DNA from: Flavobacteriia bacterium
GTDB taxonomy: Bacteria > Bacteroidota > Bacteroidia > Flavobacteriales > Schleiferiaceae
DNA: 37,849 nt
Assembly (NCBI GenBank): GCA_009921445.1
Contig: RFXV01000002.1
Coordinates: 1 to 37,849 of the forward strand
Direction: 5' to 3'
The position numbers and the translations under genes are program-made. Within the stretch, counting starts at the first letter, position 1, and each line of letters begins with the position of its first letter. The notes below the pieces were generated by a model that was given only the letters and a program-made list of their open reading frames with translations, was not told where the DNA came from and did no database searches. This document shows positions 8,338-16,568 of the stretch, one piece after another.

Positions 8338-9195
8338 ATGAAGTTGCCCTTCGCTGTCCGGATCTTTTTCAAGATCCTCTCGTACATCACTCCTTCCCTG
8401 GCCGCCCGTGTGGCTGAACCACTTTTTTTTCGTCCTGTGAAATTTCCCATACCGGAACGGGAAAAAGAATTCCGCTCAACTTCCGAAAGCGGCAAGGGTC
8501 AACTTTCATCGGGCCGTATCCACTGGTTCAAAAAGGGCAGTTCAGGACCCAAGATCCTATTCATGCATGGGTGGAGCGGGAGAGGAAGTCAGTTCACGAA
8601 AATGATGGGTGCTTTTGTGGAGGCGGGTTTTGAAGTCTACACCTTTGATGCGCCTGGCCATGGAGATGAATGGCTGCCGCGGATCGATATGTTGTCGTTC
8701 ATAGAGGGGATCCACTGGATGGAAAGGAAGTTCGGGCCCTTTGACGGAGCCATTGGTCATTCCATCGGCGGAATGGCCTTGTGGAATGCGATACGGGAAG
8801 GAGCGGCCATCAAACGGCTTGTGGAAATAGGCAGTCCATCCTCCCTTTCGGGTGTGCTTAAGGATTTTGCCGCGGTTTTGAATGCACGGCCCGCTGTGGC
8901 TGAGATCCTCATGGGCAAACTCAGCGCGGATTATCAGGTGGCGGAAGATCTCTTCGATCCGGTCCGCATCGCAGGGCTTTATCCGGATGTCGATGGGCTG
9001 CTCATTCACGATGCCCAGGATGATGAAGTCCCGCTCGCTCATGCGCTGGAGATGGAGCGCGCATGGAAAAATGGCAGATTGGTCACCACAGAGGGCCTTG
9101 GTCATAGGAAACTACTGCGCGATCCTGGAGTCATCCAACTCTGTTTGGATTTTTTTGCGAACCGAAGTGGGGCGGCCAGGGTTAAGAAAGCATGA
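8338..9195 (+). CDS. Alpha/beta hydrolase
   Basis: Serine hydrolase of the alpha/beta fold with 285 residues; substrate unknown. The oxyanion-hole segment is FMHGWSGRG (75-83), the nucleophile Ser142 lies in GHSIGGMAL, the acid is most likely Asp228 in DAQDDEVPLAH, and the base is His256 in EGLGHRKLL, so the triad is complete. The first 25 residues are hydrophobic and may form a membrane-proximal helix, though not a clear signal peptide. It starts 35 nt after tRNA-Leu with no visible promoter or terminator between, so it may be transcribed with the tRNAs. Its stop overlaps the MsrB start as ATGA (9192-9195). Confidence 0.88.
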   Translation: MKLPFAVRIFFKILSYITPSLAARVAEPLFFRPVKFPIPEREKEFRSTSESGKGQLSSGRIHWFKKGSSGPKILFMHGWSGRGSQFTKMMGAFVEAGFEVYTFDAPGHGDEWLPRIDMLSFIEGIHWMERKFGPFDGAIGHSIGGMALWNAIREGAAIKRLVEIGSPSSLSGVLKDFAAVLNARPAVAEILMGKLSADYQVAEDLFDPVRIAGLYPDVDGLLIHDAQDDEVPLAHALEMERAWKNGRLVTTEGLGHRKLLRDPGVIQLCLDFFANRSGAARVKKA

Positions 9196-9707
9196 GATAT
9201 TTTGCCCAGATCCTTGGCGTTTCGCTTGGCCTAATGGCTTCGTGCAACGCACAGGATGCCCAAAACGAATCAAACTCCATGGAAAAGAAGACTTACCCTG
9301 TCCGTTTGACCCCAGCTCAATGGCAAGACAGTCTGAGCGATGAGCAGTACTACATTCTCCGCGAGAAGGGCACCGAGCGTCCAGGCACAGGGCAGTACTA
9401 TCTGCACACCGCTGAGGGCACCTACAGCTGTGCCGGATGCGGGTCGGAACTCTTCACCTCGGATATGAAATTCCAGTCGCACTGCGGCTGGCCCAGTTTC
9501 GATCGCGAGATCGAGGGCGGTAAGGTCGAACGCAAACTGGACAAGTCGCATGGGATGATGCGCACCGAGATCCTCTGTGCCAACTGCGGCGGACACCTGG
9601 GTCATGTGTTCAACGACGGGCCCACGTCTACTGGAGAACGCTATTGCGTGAACTCTCTTTCTCTCCAGTTCAGCCCTATTGAAAAGGAGGGGCAGACCAG
9701 TCCGTGA
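9192..9707 (+). CDS. msrB: Peptide-methionine (R)-S-oxide reductase, predicted lipoprotein
   Basis: MsrB reduces methionine-R-sulfoxide in proteins. The 171-residue product has two CxxC pairs for structural zinc (Cys80/Cys83 and Cys129/Cys132) and the catalytic Cys152 in GERYCVNSLSL; FQSHCGWPSF (94-103) is also typical. Unlike the cytoplasmic form, it begins with a hydrophobic leader ending in LMASC, so Cys18 could be lipidated and the enzyme would sit in the cell envelope and repair oxidised periplasmic proteins. The lipobox has Met at -3, which is unusual, so export is likely but not certain. Translationally coupled to the hydrolase by a 4-nt overlap. Confidence 0.93.
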   Translation: MRYFAQILGVSLGLMASCNAQDAQNESNSMEKKTYPVRLTPAQWQDSLSDEQYYILREKGTERPGTGQYYLHTAEGTYSCAGCGSELFTSDMKFQSHCGWPSFDREIEGGKVERKLDKSHGMMRTEILCANCGGHLGHVFNDGPTSTGERYCVNSLSLQFSPIEKEGQTSP

Positions 9708-9743
9708 CCTCAGGCAGTGGAATCAACTTCACCTTGCATTCCG

Positions 9744-9751
9744 TACATTTG
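9744..9751 (+). promoter_or_regulatory. -7 box for the zapB-like/zapA operon
   Basis: TACATTTG is an exact TAnnTTTG match, 25 nt before the ATG at 9777, in the 69-bp gap after msrB. Confidence 0.55.
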
Positions 9752-9776
9752 AAAAAGATCCTCTGTTCAGAAAAAG

Positions 9777-10067
9777 ATGCAGAAGTTTAGCCAAAGATCC
9801 GAGGTGTTGACCGAAGAGGTCGACCGGATCCTGGGCCTGCTTCAGTCGCTGAAAAATGAGAACCAGGAGCTGAAGGCGCAACGATCAAAGGATGCGGCAT
9901 CCATAAGGGATGCCCGCGATCGAATCGCAGTCTTGGAACAGGAGATCGACAGCATGAAGGTGGCCAGTGCCCTTTCCGGAGATGATGTTCGAAGGAAGGA
10001 AGCGCGGGCCGAAGTAACTGGAATGCTGCGGGAAATTGATAAATGCCTGGCCTTGCTTCAGGATTGA
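9777..10067 (+). CDS. Small coiled-coil protein, ZapB-like
   Basis: A 96-residue, highly charged protein that reads as a nearly continuous coiled coil (about 5-60), with heptad-like spacing in VDRILGLLQSLKNENQELK and in RIAVLEQEIDSMK. It lies directly before zapA, with the zapA ATG 10 bp past its stop. The position and character match the small coiled-coil gene commonly found beside zapA in Bacteroidota. A role as a division-ring partner of ZapA is inferred from context, because coiled coils of this kind carry little family signal. Confidence 0.7.
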   Translation: MQKFSQRSEVLTEEVDRILGLLQSLKNENQELKAQRSKDAASIRDARDRIAVLEQEIDSMKVASALSGDDVRRKEARAEVTGMLREIDKCLALLQD

Positions 10068-10077
10068 TCGAGTTGAG

Positions 10078-10371
10078 ATGTCGGAGGAGAGAACCATGAG
10101 GATGAAGTTGAAGGTCGCCAACAGGACCTATCCCCTCAACGTACGACTCGAAGAAGAAGCAAGCCTTAGAAATGCGAGCAAGCGCATCACGCAGATGATG
10201 GAAGAACTGGAGAAGGCCTATGCCGTATCCGATACACAGGATCTGCTGGCCATGACGGCCATTCAGCTTGCCTCGTCCCTTGAGCGTCAGCAGTCTACAT
10301 CGTCCCTGGACGAAGAGACCGTCGTTCAGGAATTGGATAAACTCATTGGAAAGCTGGGTGCTTTCAAGTGA
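10078..10371 (+). CDS. zapA: Cell division protein ZapA
   Basis: ZapA-type protein of 97 residues, which in other bacteria binds FtsZ and bundles its filaments at mid-cell. Its N-terminal half carries the typical pattern VANRTYPLNVRLEEEASLRNA, followed by a C-terminal helix able to dimerise (about 38-95, with DLLAMTAIQLASSLERQ). I start at ATG 10078; an ATG six codons further (10096) is a possible alternative, and a longer upstream frame would overlap the ZapB-like gene. It precedes the 6S-type RNA and RNase Y, a gene order well known for 6S RNA loci. Confidence 0.88.
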   Translation: MSEERTMRMKLKVANRTYPLNVRLEEEASLRNASKRITQMMEELEKAYAVSDTQDLLAMTAIQLASSLERQQSTSSLDEETVVQELDKLIGKLGAFK

Positions 10372-10397
10372 GTTGAAGCGTTCTTTTATAGCGATTT

Positions 10398-10588
10398 CCC
10401 GCATAGGCCTACCTGCTTTGGTAAACTCAACAGTTAACCTAAATAGGAGTCCAGCTCGTTGTGGAGATGTCATGCCCTTTTGGAAAAGCTCGGCTTTTTA
10501 CTGAGAGGGAAGACTGAAACTCAGCGGTGGATTCCGATCCTGTCTAATTGGAGTTTACGCAAACTCTGTGGTCTGTGCGGGTTTTTTT
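10398..10588 (+). ncRNA. ssrS: 6S-type regulatory RNA (6S-Flavo class)
   Basis: The 232-bp zapA-rny interval holds a structured RNA. A 12-bp closing stem (10398-10409 with 10570-10581, two G-U pairs) ends right at a T7 run (10582-10588). A symmetric 11/11-nt internal loop follows, then a perfect 8-bp helix (10421-10428 GTAAACTC with 10551-10558 GAGTTTAC). Inner elements include AGGA near 10445 with TCCT near 10538, a CTGAG/CTCAG hairpin (10501-10524) and an apical hairpin around 10474-10494. A long rod with a central bubble between zapA and rny is the pattern of 6S RNA, which mimics an open promoter and binds the housekeeping RNA polymerase. Ends are estimates and no clear -7 box was found. 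Confidence 0.8.
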
Positions 10589-10603
10589 AATTCAGAAACA
10601 GAT

Positions 10604-12142
10604 ATGTCATACACCATCATCATTGCTGCCATTGGGTCGTTGCTTGCAGGATTCATAACTGCCACGCTCATCGCGCGTCAAAGGGAAAAGAAACAAGTTG
10701 GCGGATTGATGGCCGACGCCAAGAAAGAAGCAGAGGCTCTCAAGAAAGAAAAGATCCTACAGGCCAAGGAAAAGTTCATTGAGCTCAAGTCCGAGCACGA
10801 GAAGACCATTCAGTCCCGGGAGCGAAAAATGGGCGATGCGGAAAAGCGCATCAAGGACAAGGAGTCCAAAGTGAACAAACAGCTCGAGGAGCAGAAGCGA
10901 AAGGACAAGGACCTTCAGCGCCTCAAAGAGCGTCTCGAACGACAGATGACCGCTGTCGATAGCCGTTTGGAGGAGATCGAGAAAAGCCACCGTTCGCAGG
11001 TTGAACAGCTCGAAAAGATCTCTGGCCTTTCTGCGGAAGAAGCCAAGCAACAGATGGTGACCGCCTTGCGCGATGAAGCGCGTACCGAAGCAGCTGCCTT
11101 CATCCAGAACTCAATGGAGGAGGCCAAGTTGTCGGCCTCGGCCGAAGCGAAAAAGATCGTCATTCAGAGCATCCAACGGGTAGCTACGGAGCGAGCTATC
11201 GAAAATTCAGTTTCCGTATTCAACATCGACAGCGACGAAATGAAAGGCCGGATCATCGGCCGGGAGGGAAGGAACATCCGAGCCATTGAGGCCGCAACGG
11301 GCGTAGAGATCGTTGTGGATGATACGCCTGAGGCGATTCTGCTCTCTTGTTTCGATCCGGTTCGCAGGGAGATCGCCCGCCTGTCTCTTCACCGTTTGGT
11401 CACCGATGGCCGCATTCATCCGGCGCGAGTCGAAGAAGTGGTGCGAAAGGTGGAGAAGAACATTCAGGAGGAGATCAATGAATTGGGCAAGAAGACCATC
11501 ATCGATCTGGGCATTCACGGGCTTCACCCCGAACTGGTCAAAATGGTCGGTCGCATGAAGTACCGTTCATCCTACGGTCAGAATCTATTGCAGCACAGCA
11601 GGGAGGTGGCCAACCTCAGTGCCACCATGTCTTCAGAGTTGGGGCTGAATCCAAAACTGGCCAAGCGCGCTGGTCTGCTTCACGACATAGGGAAAGTGCC
11701 GCAGGAAGAGTCGGAACTTCCGCATGCCATTCTGGGGATGCAATTGGCGGAGAAATACGGAGAGAAACCCGAGGTGTGTAACGCCATTGGTGCGCACCAC
11801 GATGAGATCGAGATGACCAGTCTTTTGTCGCCCATCATTCAGGTCTGCGATGCGATCAGCGGGGCACGTCCTGGTGCGCGCAGGCAAGTGGTAGACTCCT
11901 ATATCCAGCGATTGAAAGACCTGGAGAACCTCGCCCTGAGCTATAAGGGAGTGTCCAAGGCCTTTGCCATTCAGGCGGGTCGCGAGTTGCGGGTCATGGT
12001 GGAGAGCGAGAAGGTGAATGATGCGGAGGCCGGCAGCCTGGCCCATGATATTTCCCAACGCATCCAGAATGAAATGACCTATCCAGGACAGGTGAAGATC
12101 ACCGTGATACGCGAGACGCGTGCGGTGAGCATGGCCCGCTAG
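10604..12142 (+). CDS. rny: Ribonuclease Y
   Basis: Membrane-anchored endoribonuclease that starts mRNA decay. The 512 residues contain an N-terminal transmembrane helix (about 3-24), a long charged coiled coil (about 30-190), a KH RNA-binding domain (about 205-270, with [19 protein letters not shown]), and an HD domain with the metal-binding His360-Asp361 in GLLHDIGKV. Domain order and length match the family. ATG 10604 is used; a longer frame would begin inside the 6S-type RNA. The ATG lies only 15 nt after the T-run of that RNA, with no separate -7 box visible. It ends in a CTAG shared with the stop of the convergent phosphorylase. Confidence 0.96.
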   Translation: MSYTIIIAAIGSLLAGFITATLIARQREKKQVGGLMADAKKEAEALKKEKILQAKEKFIELKSEHEKTIQSRERKMGDAEKRIKDKESKVNKQLEEQKRKDKDLQRLKERLERQMTAVDSRLEEIEKSHRSQVEQLEKISGLSAEEAKQQMVTALRDEARTEAAAFIQNSMEEAKLSASAEAKKIVIQSIQRVATERAIENSVSVFNIDSDEMKGRIIGREGRNIRAIEAATGVEIVVDDTPEAILLSCFDPVRREIARLSLHRLVTDGRIHPARVEEVVRKVEKNIQEEINELGKKTIIDLGIHGLHPELVKMVGRMKYRSSYGQNLLQHSREVANLSATMSSELGLNPKLAKRAGLLHDIGKVPQEESELPHAILGMQLAEKYGEKPEVCNAIGAHHDEIEMTSLLSPIIQVCDAISGARPGARRQVVDSYIQRLKDLENLALSYKGVSKAFAIQAGRELRVMVESEKVNDAEAGSLAHDISQRIQNEMTYPGQVKITVIRETRAVSMAR

Positions 12143-13017
12143 AACAGCACGTCCAGGCTCTGATCGATCAGTCGTTTCACCGTTTTTTCCGGATCTGCAG
12201 AGGTTTGTCCGCTGGCGCGGTTGGCCAATAGAGCGGATACAGAGGCCATTCTGTGGCCGAAGACGGATCCGAGGTGAAACAAGGCGGCCGTTTCCATTTC
12301 CACATTGGTGATGCGGTCTTCACCGGAACGGAAAGCGCTGAGTCGGTCGAGCATCTGGTCTTGTGTTGCGCCCTCCCAGATCTTTCGCCCCTGGGGTCCA
12401 TAGAAGCCACATGCTGTATAAGTGATGCCTTGTTCCATGCCCGAGGAGATGAGCCGTTGGCTGACTGTTTTGTCGGGGTAAAAAGGGAGCAGTTTTGGAA
12501 ACCGGTAGCGGTTGGTGAACTCCTGCAGCGCAACGTTCAGGCCATCCGTTGCAGCCTGCGGGTAGAAGTGATGCAAACTGTCCATGGAGCAGGCGGCTGT
12601 GCTCACCAACAAGCGGTCGATCCCCAGATCTTCCTGTAAGGCGCCTGAAGTGCCCAATCGAATGATCTGAAGGCTCCGCCGCAGCCTATTGGGCAGGCGT
12701 TTTTCCAGATCCCAGTTCGCCACGAGTTCAAGCTCATTGAGTGCAATATCCACATTGTCCGAACCCATCCCCGTGGACAGTACCGTCACTTTATGTCCCC
12801 TGATCGTTCCGGTGACCGTTCGGAATTCTCTTTTTCGACGTTCCAGATCGACAGTGGCAAAATGAGGAAGAAGCTGATCGATCCTGTCAGGATCACCAAC
12901 AGTGAGTACAGTGTCTGCTACTTCTTCTCCGATCAGATCGAGGTGATAGGCTCTAAAGCCGGGCCCGGTCATGATCTGGGTTGGATCGAGCGAGGCGGAG
13001 GTGCTGTTCGGGTTCAT
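12139..13017 (-). CDS. Nucleoside phosphorylase (uridine phosphorylase-like)
   Basis: PNP/UDP family enzyme, 292 residues, which splits nucleosides with phosphate to a base and (deoxy)ribose-1-phosphate. The family phosphate loop is present as TVGDPDRI, followed by [22 protein letters not shown], and the ribose-binding [13 protein letters not shown]. The GDPDR motif and length favour the uridine phosphorylase branch, but base preference cannot be fixed by eye. Start is ATG 13017; a TTG two codons upstream is less likely. It lies 106 bp downstream of the secreted nuclease on the same strand, so it could use nucleosides released by that enzyme. The spacer shows no strong promoter or terminator. 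Confidence 0.88.
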   Translation of the reverse strand: MNPNSTSASLDPTQIMTGPGFRAYHLDLIGEEVADTVLTVGDPDRIDQLLPHFATVDLERRKREFRTVTGTIRGHKVTVLSTGMGSDNVDIALNELELVANWDLEKRLPNRLRRSLQIIRLGTSGALQEDLGIDRLLVSTAACSMDSLHHFYPQAATDGLNVALQEFTNRYRFPKLLPFYPDKTVSQRLISSGMEQGITYTACGFYGPQGRKIWEGATQDQMLDRLSAFRSGEDRITNVEMETAALFHLGSVFGHRMASVSALLANRASGQTSADPEKTVKRLIDQSLDVLF

Positions 13018-13123
13018 TTGCAATGCGAATTAAAGGCGAGGCCTGTTCGGGGAAGCGGAGGGTTTGAAGTTCGATTTCAGTGCATACCGGAAATACATCC
13101 GAAGCTGAAAGCATACAAGAGGC

Positions 13124-13891
13124 TCAATTGCCTGGGCTGAGGTTGAAATACACGGAGCCATGATTGGAGGAGGAGGCGCTGTTCTGGCTGTAACGAGACA
13201 GGGGAGCACCGATCAGCACATTTCCTGCTCCTTCCGATAGATCGTGTCCGAAACGCATTCCCGCAGCGGCATCGGGAGCAGAGATGACCCCTTGATGGAT
13301 AAAACTGCTTCCGTTCCAAGTGTACTCATGCACCTGTCCAGCTCCCTGATCAGCACCTTCCGAACCCACCAAAAGCTTTCCGCTTTGGAGCGAGTAGGAC
13401 AAGGCGCTGCCAAAATGATCTCCGCCCTGGGGTTGTGGAGCCTGTAGGACCTGTGTTTCCATCCAGACCGAACCGATCAATTCAAAGAGATAGACCTTCT
13501 CTGCATTGGGGTCGCCCACAAGCAGTGTGCTTCCTGCACGGCAGACGGAATGTCCGAATCTCCTTCCGCTGCTCCCATCCGAGGCGAACAATTGCTGACT
13601 GATGGCCAGACTGCCATTGATCAGTCGATACAACACCACACTTCCCTGACCATTGTGACCAGGCGCGCCAACGACGAGCGTATCGTTCTTTAGGTCCATG
13701 GCCGCTCCGAATTCACTTGTACCCAGAGATGAGAAGGAAGTCTCAGTTGCTGTGAGCATCCATCCGCTCGTCTGCTTCTGGTAGATGAACAGCTTTGGCT
13801 GTACGGAAGGTGCAGCAACGATAAGGGAACTCCCATCCATCGCCAATTCCTGTCCAAAATCCTGACCGATCTGAAGACACCCATTGTCCAA
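13124..13891 (-). CDS. C-terminal FG-GAP repeat part of the frameshifted secreted nuclease
   Basis: This frame continues the upstream nuclease gene after a frameshift and is not an independent gene: it opens only because of a TTG, has no signal peptide, and begins in mid-repeat. It holds about four repeats of the FG-GAP/beta-propeller type, with phrases such as GQDFGQEL...LIVAAP, SEFGAAM...LVVGAPG, RRFGHSV...LLVGDP, DHFGSAL...LLVGSEG and MRFGHDL...VLIGAP. Such repeats form extracellular propellers used for binding. It ends SVYFNLSPGN with no recognisable type IX secretion sorting domain. Overlaps the 5' part of the gene at 13743-13891. Confidence 0.75.
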   Translation of the reverse strand: MDNGCLQIGQDFGQELAMDGSSLIVAAPSVQPKLFIYQKQTSGWMLTATETSFSSLGTSEFGAAMDLKNDTLVVGAPGHNGQGSVVLYRLINGSLAISQQLFASDGSSGRRFGHSVCRAGSTLLVGDPNAEKVYLFELIGSVWMETQVLQAPQPQGGDHFGSALSYSLQSGKLLVGSEGADQGAGQVHEYTWNGSSFIHQGVISAPDAAAGMRFGHDLSEGAGNVLIGAPLSRYSQNSASSSNHGSVYFNLSPGN

Positions 13892-16514
13892 GCGAATTCA
13901 AACGGTGGAGATACACCTTTCCACTGTTGGATTCTCCAGGTGCAGCCACAGCTAATCGATCGTCCTTGATCTGTACGGAAGCACCGAAGAGATCGCTTGC
14001 GGCTCTGTCCATGGCCTGAAGTCGCTGCCATTCGACCCATTGACCATTTTTTTGGTGGAAGACATACGCGGCCCCCACATCGCTCAGAAAACCGTGGTCG
14101 ATGGTGTCGTAGCGCTCTGCATAGTCACCTGTACGTCCCGGACTGCCGGACACGGCCCAGTTCTGATCGACATCCACGGCTTCACCGAACCGGTCGCGGA
14201 AAGGGGAATAACTGTATGGCACGATCTGCACGGCTGTCGGTGCACATGCTTGCAGGGTGTGGCTGCCCAGAGAGTCGTATGCATCGTTACTCAGCGCATG
14301 CCATTGCAACCTAAGACGCGACCAAAAGGCTGTTCCCACGCGAATGCTGTCTGCCCGCACCAGGGTGACGTTTTGAATATTGTGCACCACGCCATTGTCG
14401 ATGATGGTGTGGTTCACACCTCGATTGTTCGGATCGCCGATGCGGTCGATGGTATCGCCAGTGGCCAGCTCGATCAAGCTGGTGAGGTCATTTCCATTGA
14501 AGCTCAAAGCGCTTCCCGATCCAGAAACAGCATCGGCCCGGTTCAAAAAAGCAGGAGCAGCTGAACTGTTGCATACGACAAATTGTGCTCCGGCATTCAG
14601 CGTACCCGAAAGCGAAGTGCTGCCAGAATAGCCCGTGGCATTGTAGGCCGTATAAAGCACAAAATCGCCGAGATCGAGTGTGGAATCAGAGGTGTTGGTG
14701 AGCTCAAGGCACTTGTTGTTGGACGATCCCTCGATGTATTCAGAAATGATCAAGCCTCCAGAGCAATTCCCTGAACCGACCTGTCCGGGTGCACTTCGTG
14801 TTTGCATCTGAACCGAAAGTGCTGCGCCCATGGCATCGGTTGAACCGCTTTGAACGGCATAGAGGAACGCCTGTGCGTAATAGGTCGTGCCCGCTTGCAA
14901 TCCGGTCACCACCAGTTGCGCATCCTGCGCATTCTGGCTGTTGTACACGCAAAAGGCAGAGCCGCCGCTGACCGAAGCGCTGCTGCCTGCCCCCATTGAG
15001 GTAGAGGGAGAATACAGAGAAGCTTTTTGGCTGTTTTGCTGCCAGATACCATTGATCGGATGTTCCGAGAGGAAGACGATCGTTCCGTCCCAATCGACGC
15101 CATGACCCGAACCCGGTTTGTCCATGGTCAGAATGGCCTTGTCCGTCCCGCTGCTGTCTGCGCTGAATCCATCCAGGGCCGGAGGAGCAGGACCTCCGAC
15201 CATACCCCCTCCATTGGAAGCGATATATACCACGCGGTTGGGATGGCTCGGTGAGGAGATGTTCAGGGCCGTCGGGCCAAATGCTGAATTTCCTGTGGCA
15301 TTCACAGTCAGGCAATACGATTGGTAGGCAACGATCTGACTGGGAAGACTGCCCAGCTGAAAGTGGGTATTCTGCCCACTGCTTCCACTCAGTTGGAGGG
15401 TTTGATCGCCCGTATTGATCAGGCTGATGCATGCCTGTTCATTCTCGCTCAGCCAAAGGGTGTCGGGAAAGACCTGCCAGTCGCTCACCGGATTCAGGTT
15501 GGCCTGTCCAGTGAAGGATCCCAGGCGTTCTTCCATTTGGGGGTAATCCACCAATGGATTTCGATTGTTCTGCAACTGGTAAATACCCTGGTTTCGCGTC
15601 TTCTCTGCAGCGTCGGGAGGATCGTTCAGATGCCATTGCCTGAGTACGCTCTCCATCCCGGAAATGAAGTTCTGATAGTCGCCATAGCGCAGGGCGAAAT
15701 ACAGAAGAGCCCGAGCCGAATTGCCTTTTTGAACATCCCTGGGTTCGAACAGTCCGGATGCGTATTTCGAACCTCCGTTCTGCCAGGTGGGATTGGAGAC
15801 ATGTCCAAAAGGGTAGTTGCTTCGAACCGAATTGGCCGTGGCATCGCTCGGGAAGAGGCAGTGGATGTCGCTCTGCATCGGGAAGGCGCTGCCGAAATAG
15901 GATTGCGGCATGGTGTGCTCGCAATTGATGTTGTTCGCATTGGCCCCCGACCGTGTGCTGAAAAAGGCCGTGCGACCGGTGTAAACACAGCTGACTGCTC
16001 CCTGATTGTTGTCCAGCTGGGCGTACATATTATCCCGTGCACTGTTGTAGCTCAGTTGGTTGTAGTTCTGTGCCAGAAGGTTTTGAAGCTGATTCTTCAG
16101 CGCCTGACCGCTCAGTCCCTGGGTGCTGTTGTAGTAGGTCTTGGAATAGCTCCCTTGCCCCTGAAGGGTGACCGGGACGGATCCGTAATGAGAATCAGTG
16201 TGGAAGATCAGTGGAAGCGTATAGTCGATGTTCTGTCGCGGCCTGAAGTAGACCTGAACGTTTCTCTGCCCTCCGGCCGGAATGCTGAAGACCGAATCAC
16301 TCAGCCAGCAGATCTTTCCGCTGAACGGCCAAAAGGCATCGTAGCCATTCACTGAAACGGTTTGGTTGCCTTGGTTGTACAGGGTCAGTGTGCGGCTGAC
16401 CGTGGAGCTTTCCGTTGCTGTTCCAAAATTCGTTGAACCCGATACGATCAGGCTTTGTCCCCATACAGAAAGCGTACAAAAAACCGATGTGAGGATAGAC
16501 AGGAAGAATCTCAT
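13743..16514 (-). CDS. Secreted endonuclease I family protein, frameshifted near its 3' end
   Basis: Multi-domain exported nuclease. After a signal peptide (about 1-20, ending VWGQ) come an ASH/Ig-like domain (21-120) and an endonuclease I domain (about 122-340) with CVYTGR, the catalytic His200 in NCEHTMPQS, SDIHCLFPSD (216-224, with Cys219 where His is usual), and GNSARALLYFALRYGDY. Next are a second Ig-like domain (about 345-440), a fibronectin-like part, a lamin-tail-like domain (about 590-740, starting LIISEYIEGSSNNKCLEL), and the first FG-GAP repeats. The true frame appears lost after QWVSSDR (near 13865); the last 45 or so residues of this 923-residue frame are out of frame, and the protein resumes in 13124-13891. 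Restored length would be about 1,130 residues. Confidence 0.85.
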   Translation of the reverse strand: MRFFLSILTSVFCTLSVWGQSLIVSGSTNFGTATESSTVSRTLTLYNQGNQTVSVNGYDAFWPFSGKICWLSDSVFSIPAGGQRNVQVYFRPRQNIDYTLPLIFHTDSHYGSVPVTLQGQGSYSKTYYNSTQGLSGQALKNQLQNLLAQNYNQLSYNSARDNMYAQLDNNQGAVSCVYTGRTAFFSTRSGANANNINCEHTMPQSYFGSAFPMQSDIHCLFPSDATANSVRSNYPFGHVSNPTWQNGGSKYASGLFEPRDVQKGNSARALLYFALRYGDYQNFISGMESVLRQWHLNDPPDAAEKTRNQGIYQLQNNRNPLVDYPQMEERLGSFTGQANLNPVSDWQVFPDTLWLSENEQACISLINTGDQTLQLSGSSGQNTHFQLGSLPSQIVAYQSYCLTVNATGNSAFGPTALNISSPSHPNRVVYIASNGGGMVGGPAPPALDGFSADSSGTDKAILTMDKPGSGHGVDWDGTIVFLSEHPINGIWQQNSQKASLYSPSTSMGAGSSASVSGGSAFCVYNSQNAQDAQLVVTGLQAGTTYYAQAFLYAVQSGSTDAMGAALSVQMQTRSAPGQVGSGNCSGGLIISEYIEGSSNNKCLELTNTSDSTLDLGDFVLYTAYNATGYSGSTSLSGTLNAGAQFVVCNSSAAPAFLNRADAVSGSGSALSFNGNDLTSLIELATGDTIDRIGDPNNRGVNHTIIDNGVVHNIQNVTLVRADSIRVGTAFWSRLRLQWHALSNDAYDSLGSHTLQACAPTAVQIVPYSYSPFRDRFGEAVDVDQNWAVSGSPGRTGDYAERYDTIDHGFLSDVGAAYVFHQKNGQWVEWQRLQAMDRAASDLFGASVQIKDDRLAVAAPGESNSGKVYLHRLNSLGQWVSSDRSGFWTGIGDGWEFPYRCCTFRTAKAVHLPEADERMDAHSN

Positions 16515-16522
16515 AGTGCTTT

Positions 16523-16530
16523 CGAAGCTA
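16523..16530 (-). promoter_or_regulatory. Candidate promoter of the secreted nuclease gene
   Basis: TAGCTTCG on the minus strand matches TAnnTTTG at all fixed positions but one, 8 nt before the ATG at 16514. A TTTG at 16551-16554 lies exactly 20 nt upstream, a good fit to the Bacteroidota -33 element. The nuclease can therefore be expressed apart from the receptor gene. Confidence 0.5.
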
Positions 16531-16568
16531 CGGAGATTTTAAAGCCTGTTCAAAGCGCTTTCAGGAAT

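Noticed and set aside
13018-13123. Promoter between the nuclease and the nucleoside phosphorylase
   Set aside because: Only weak partial matches to TAnnTTTG (such as TAATTCGC); nothing I would call a promoter, though one may be present.
15321-16355. 344-residue plus-strand open frame opposite the nuclease
   Set aside because: Shadow of a strongly coding strand; no motifs, and the opposite strand encodes a recognisable endonuclease.
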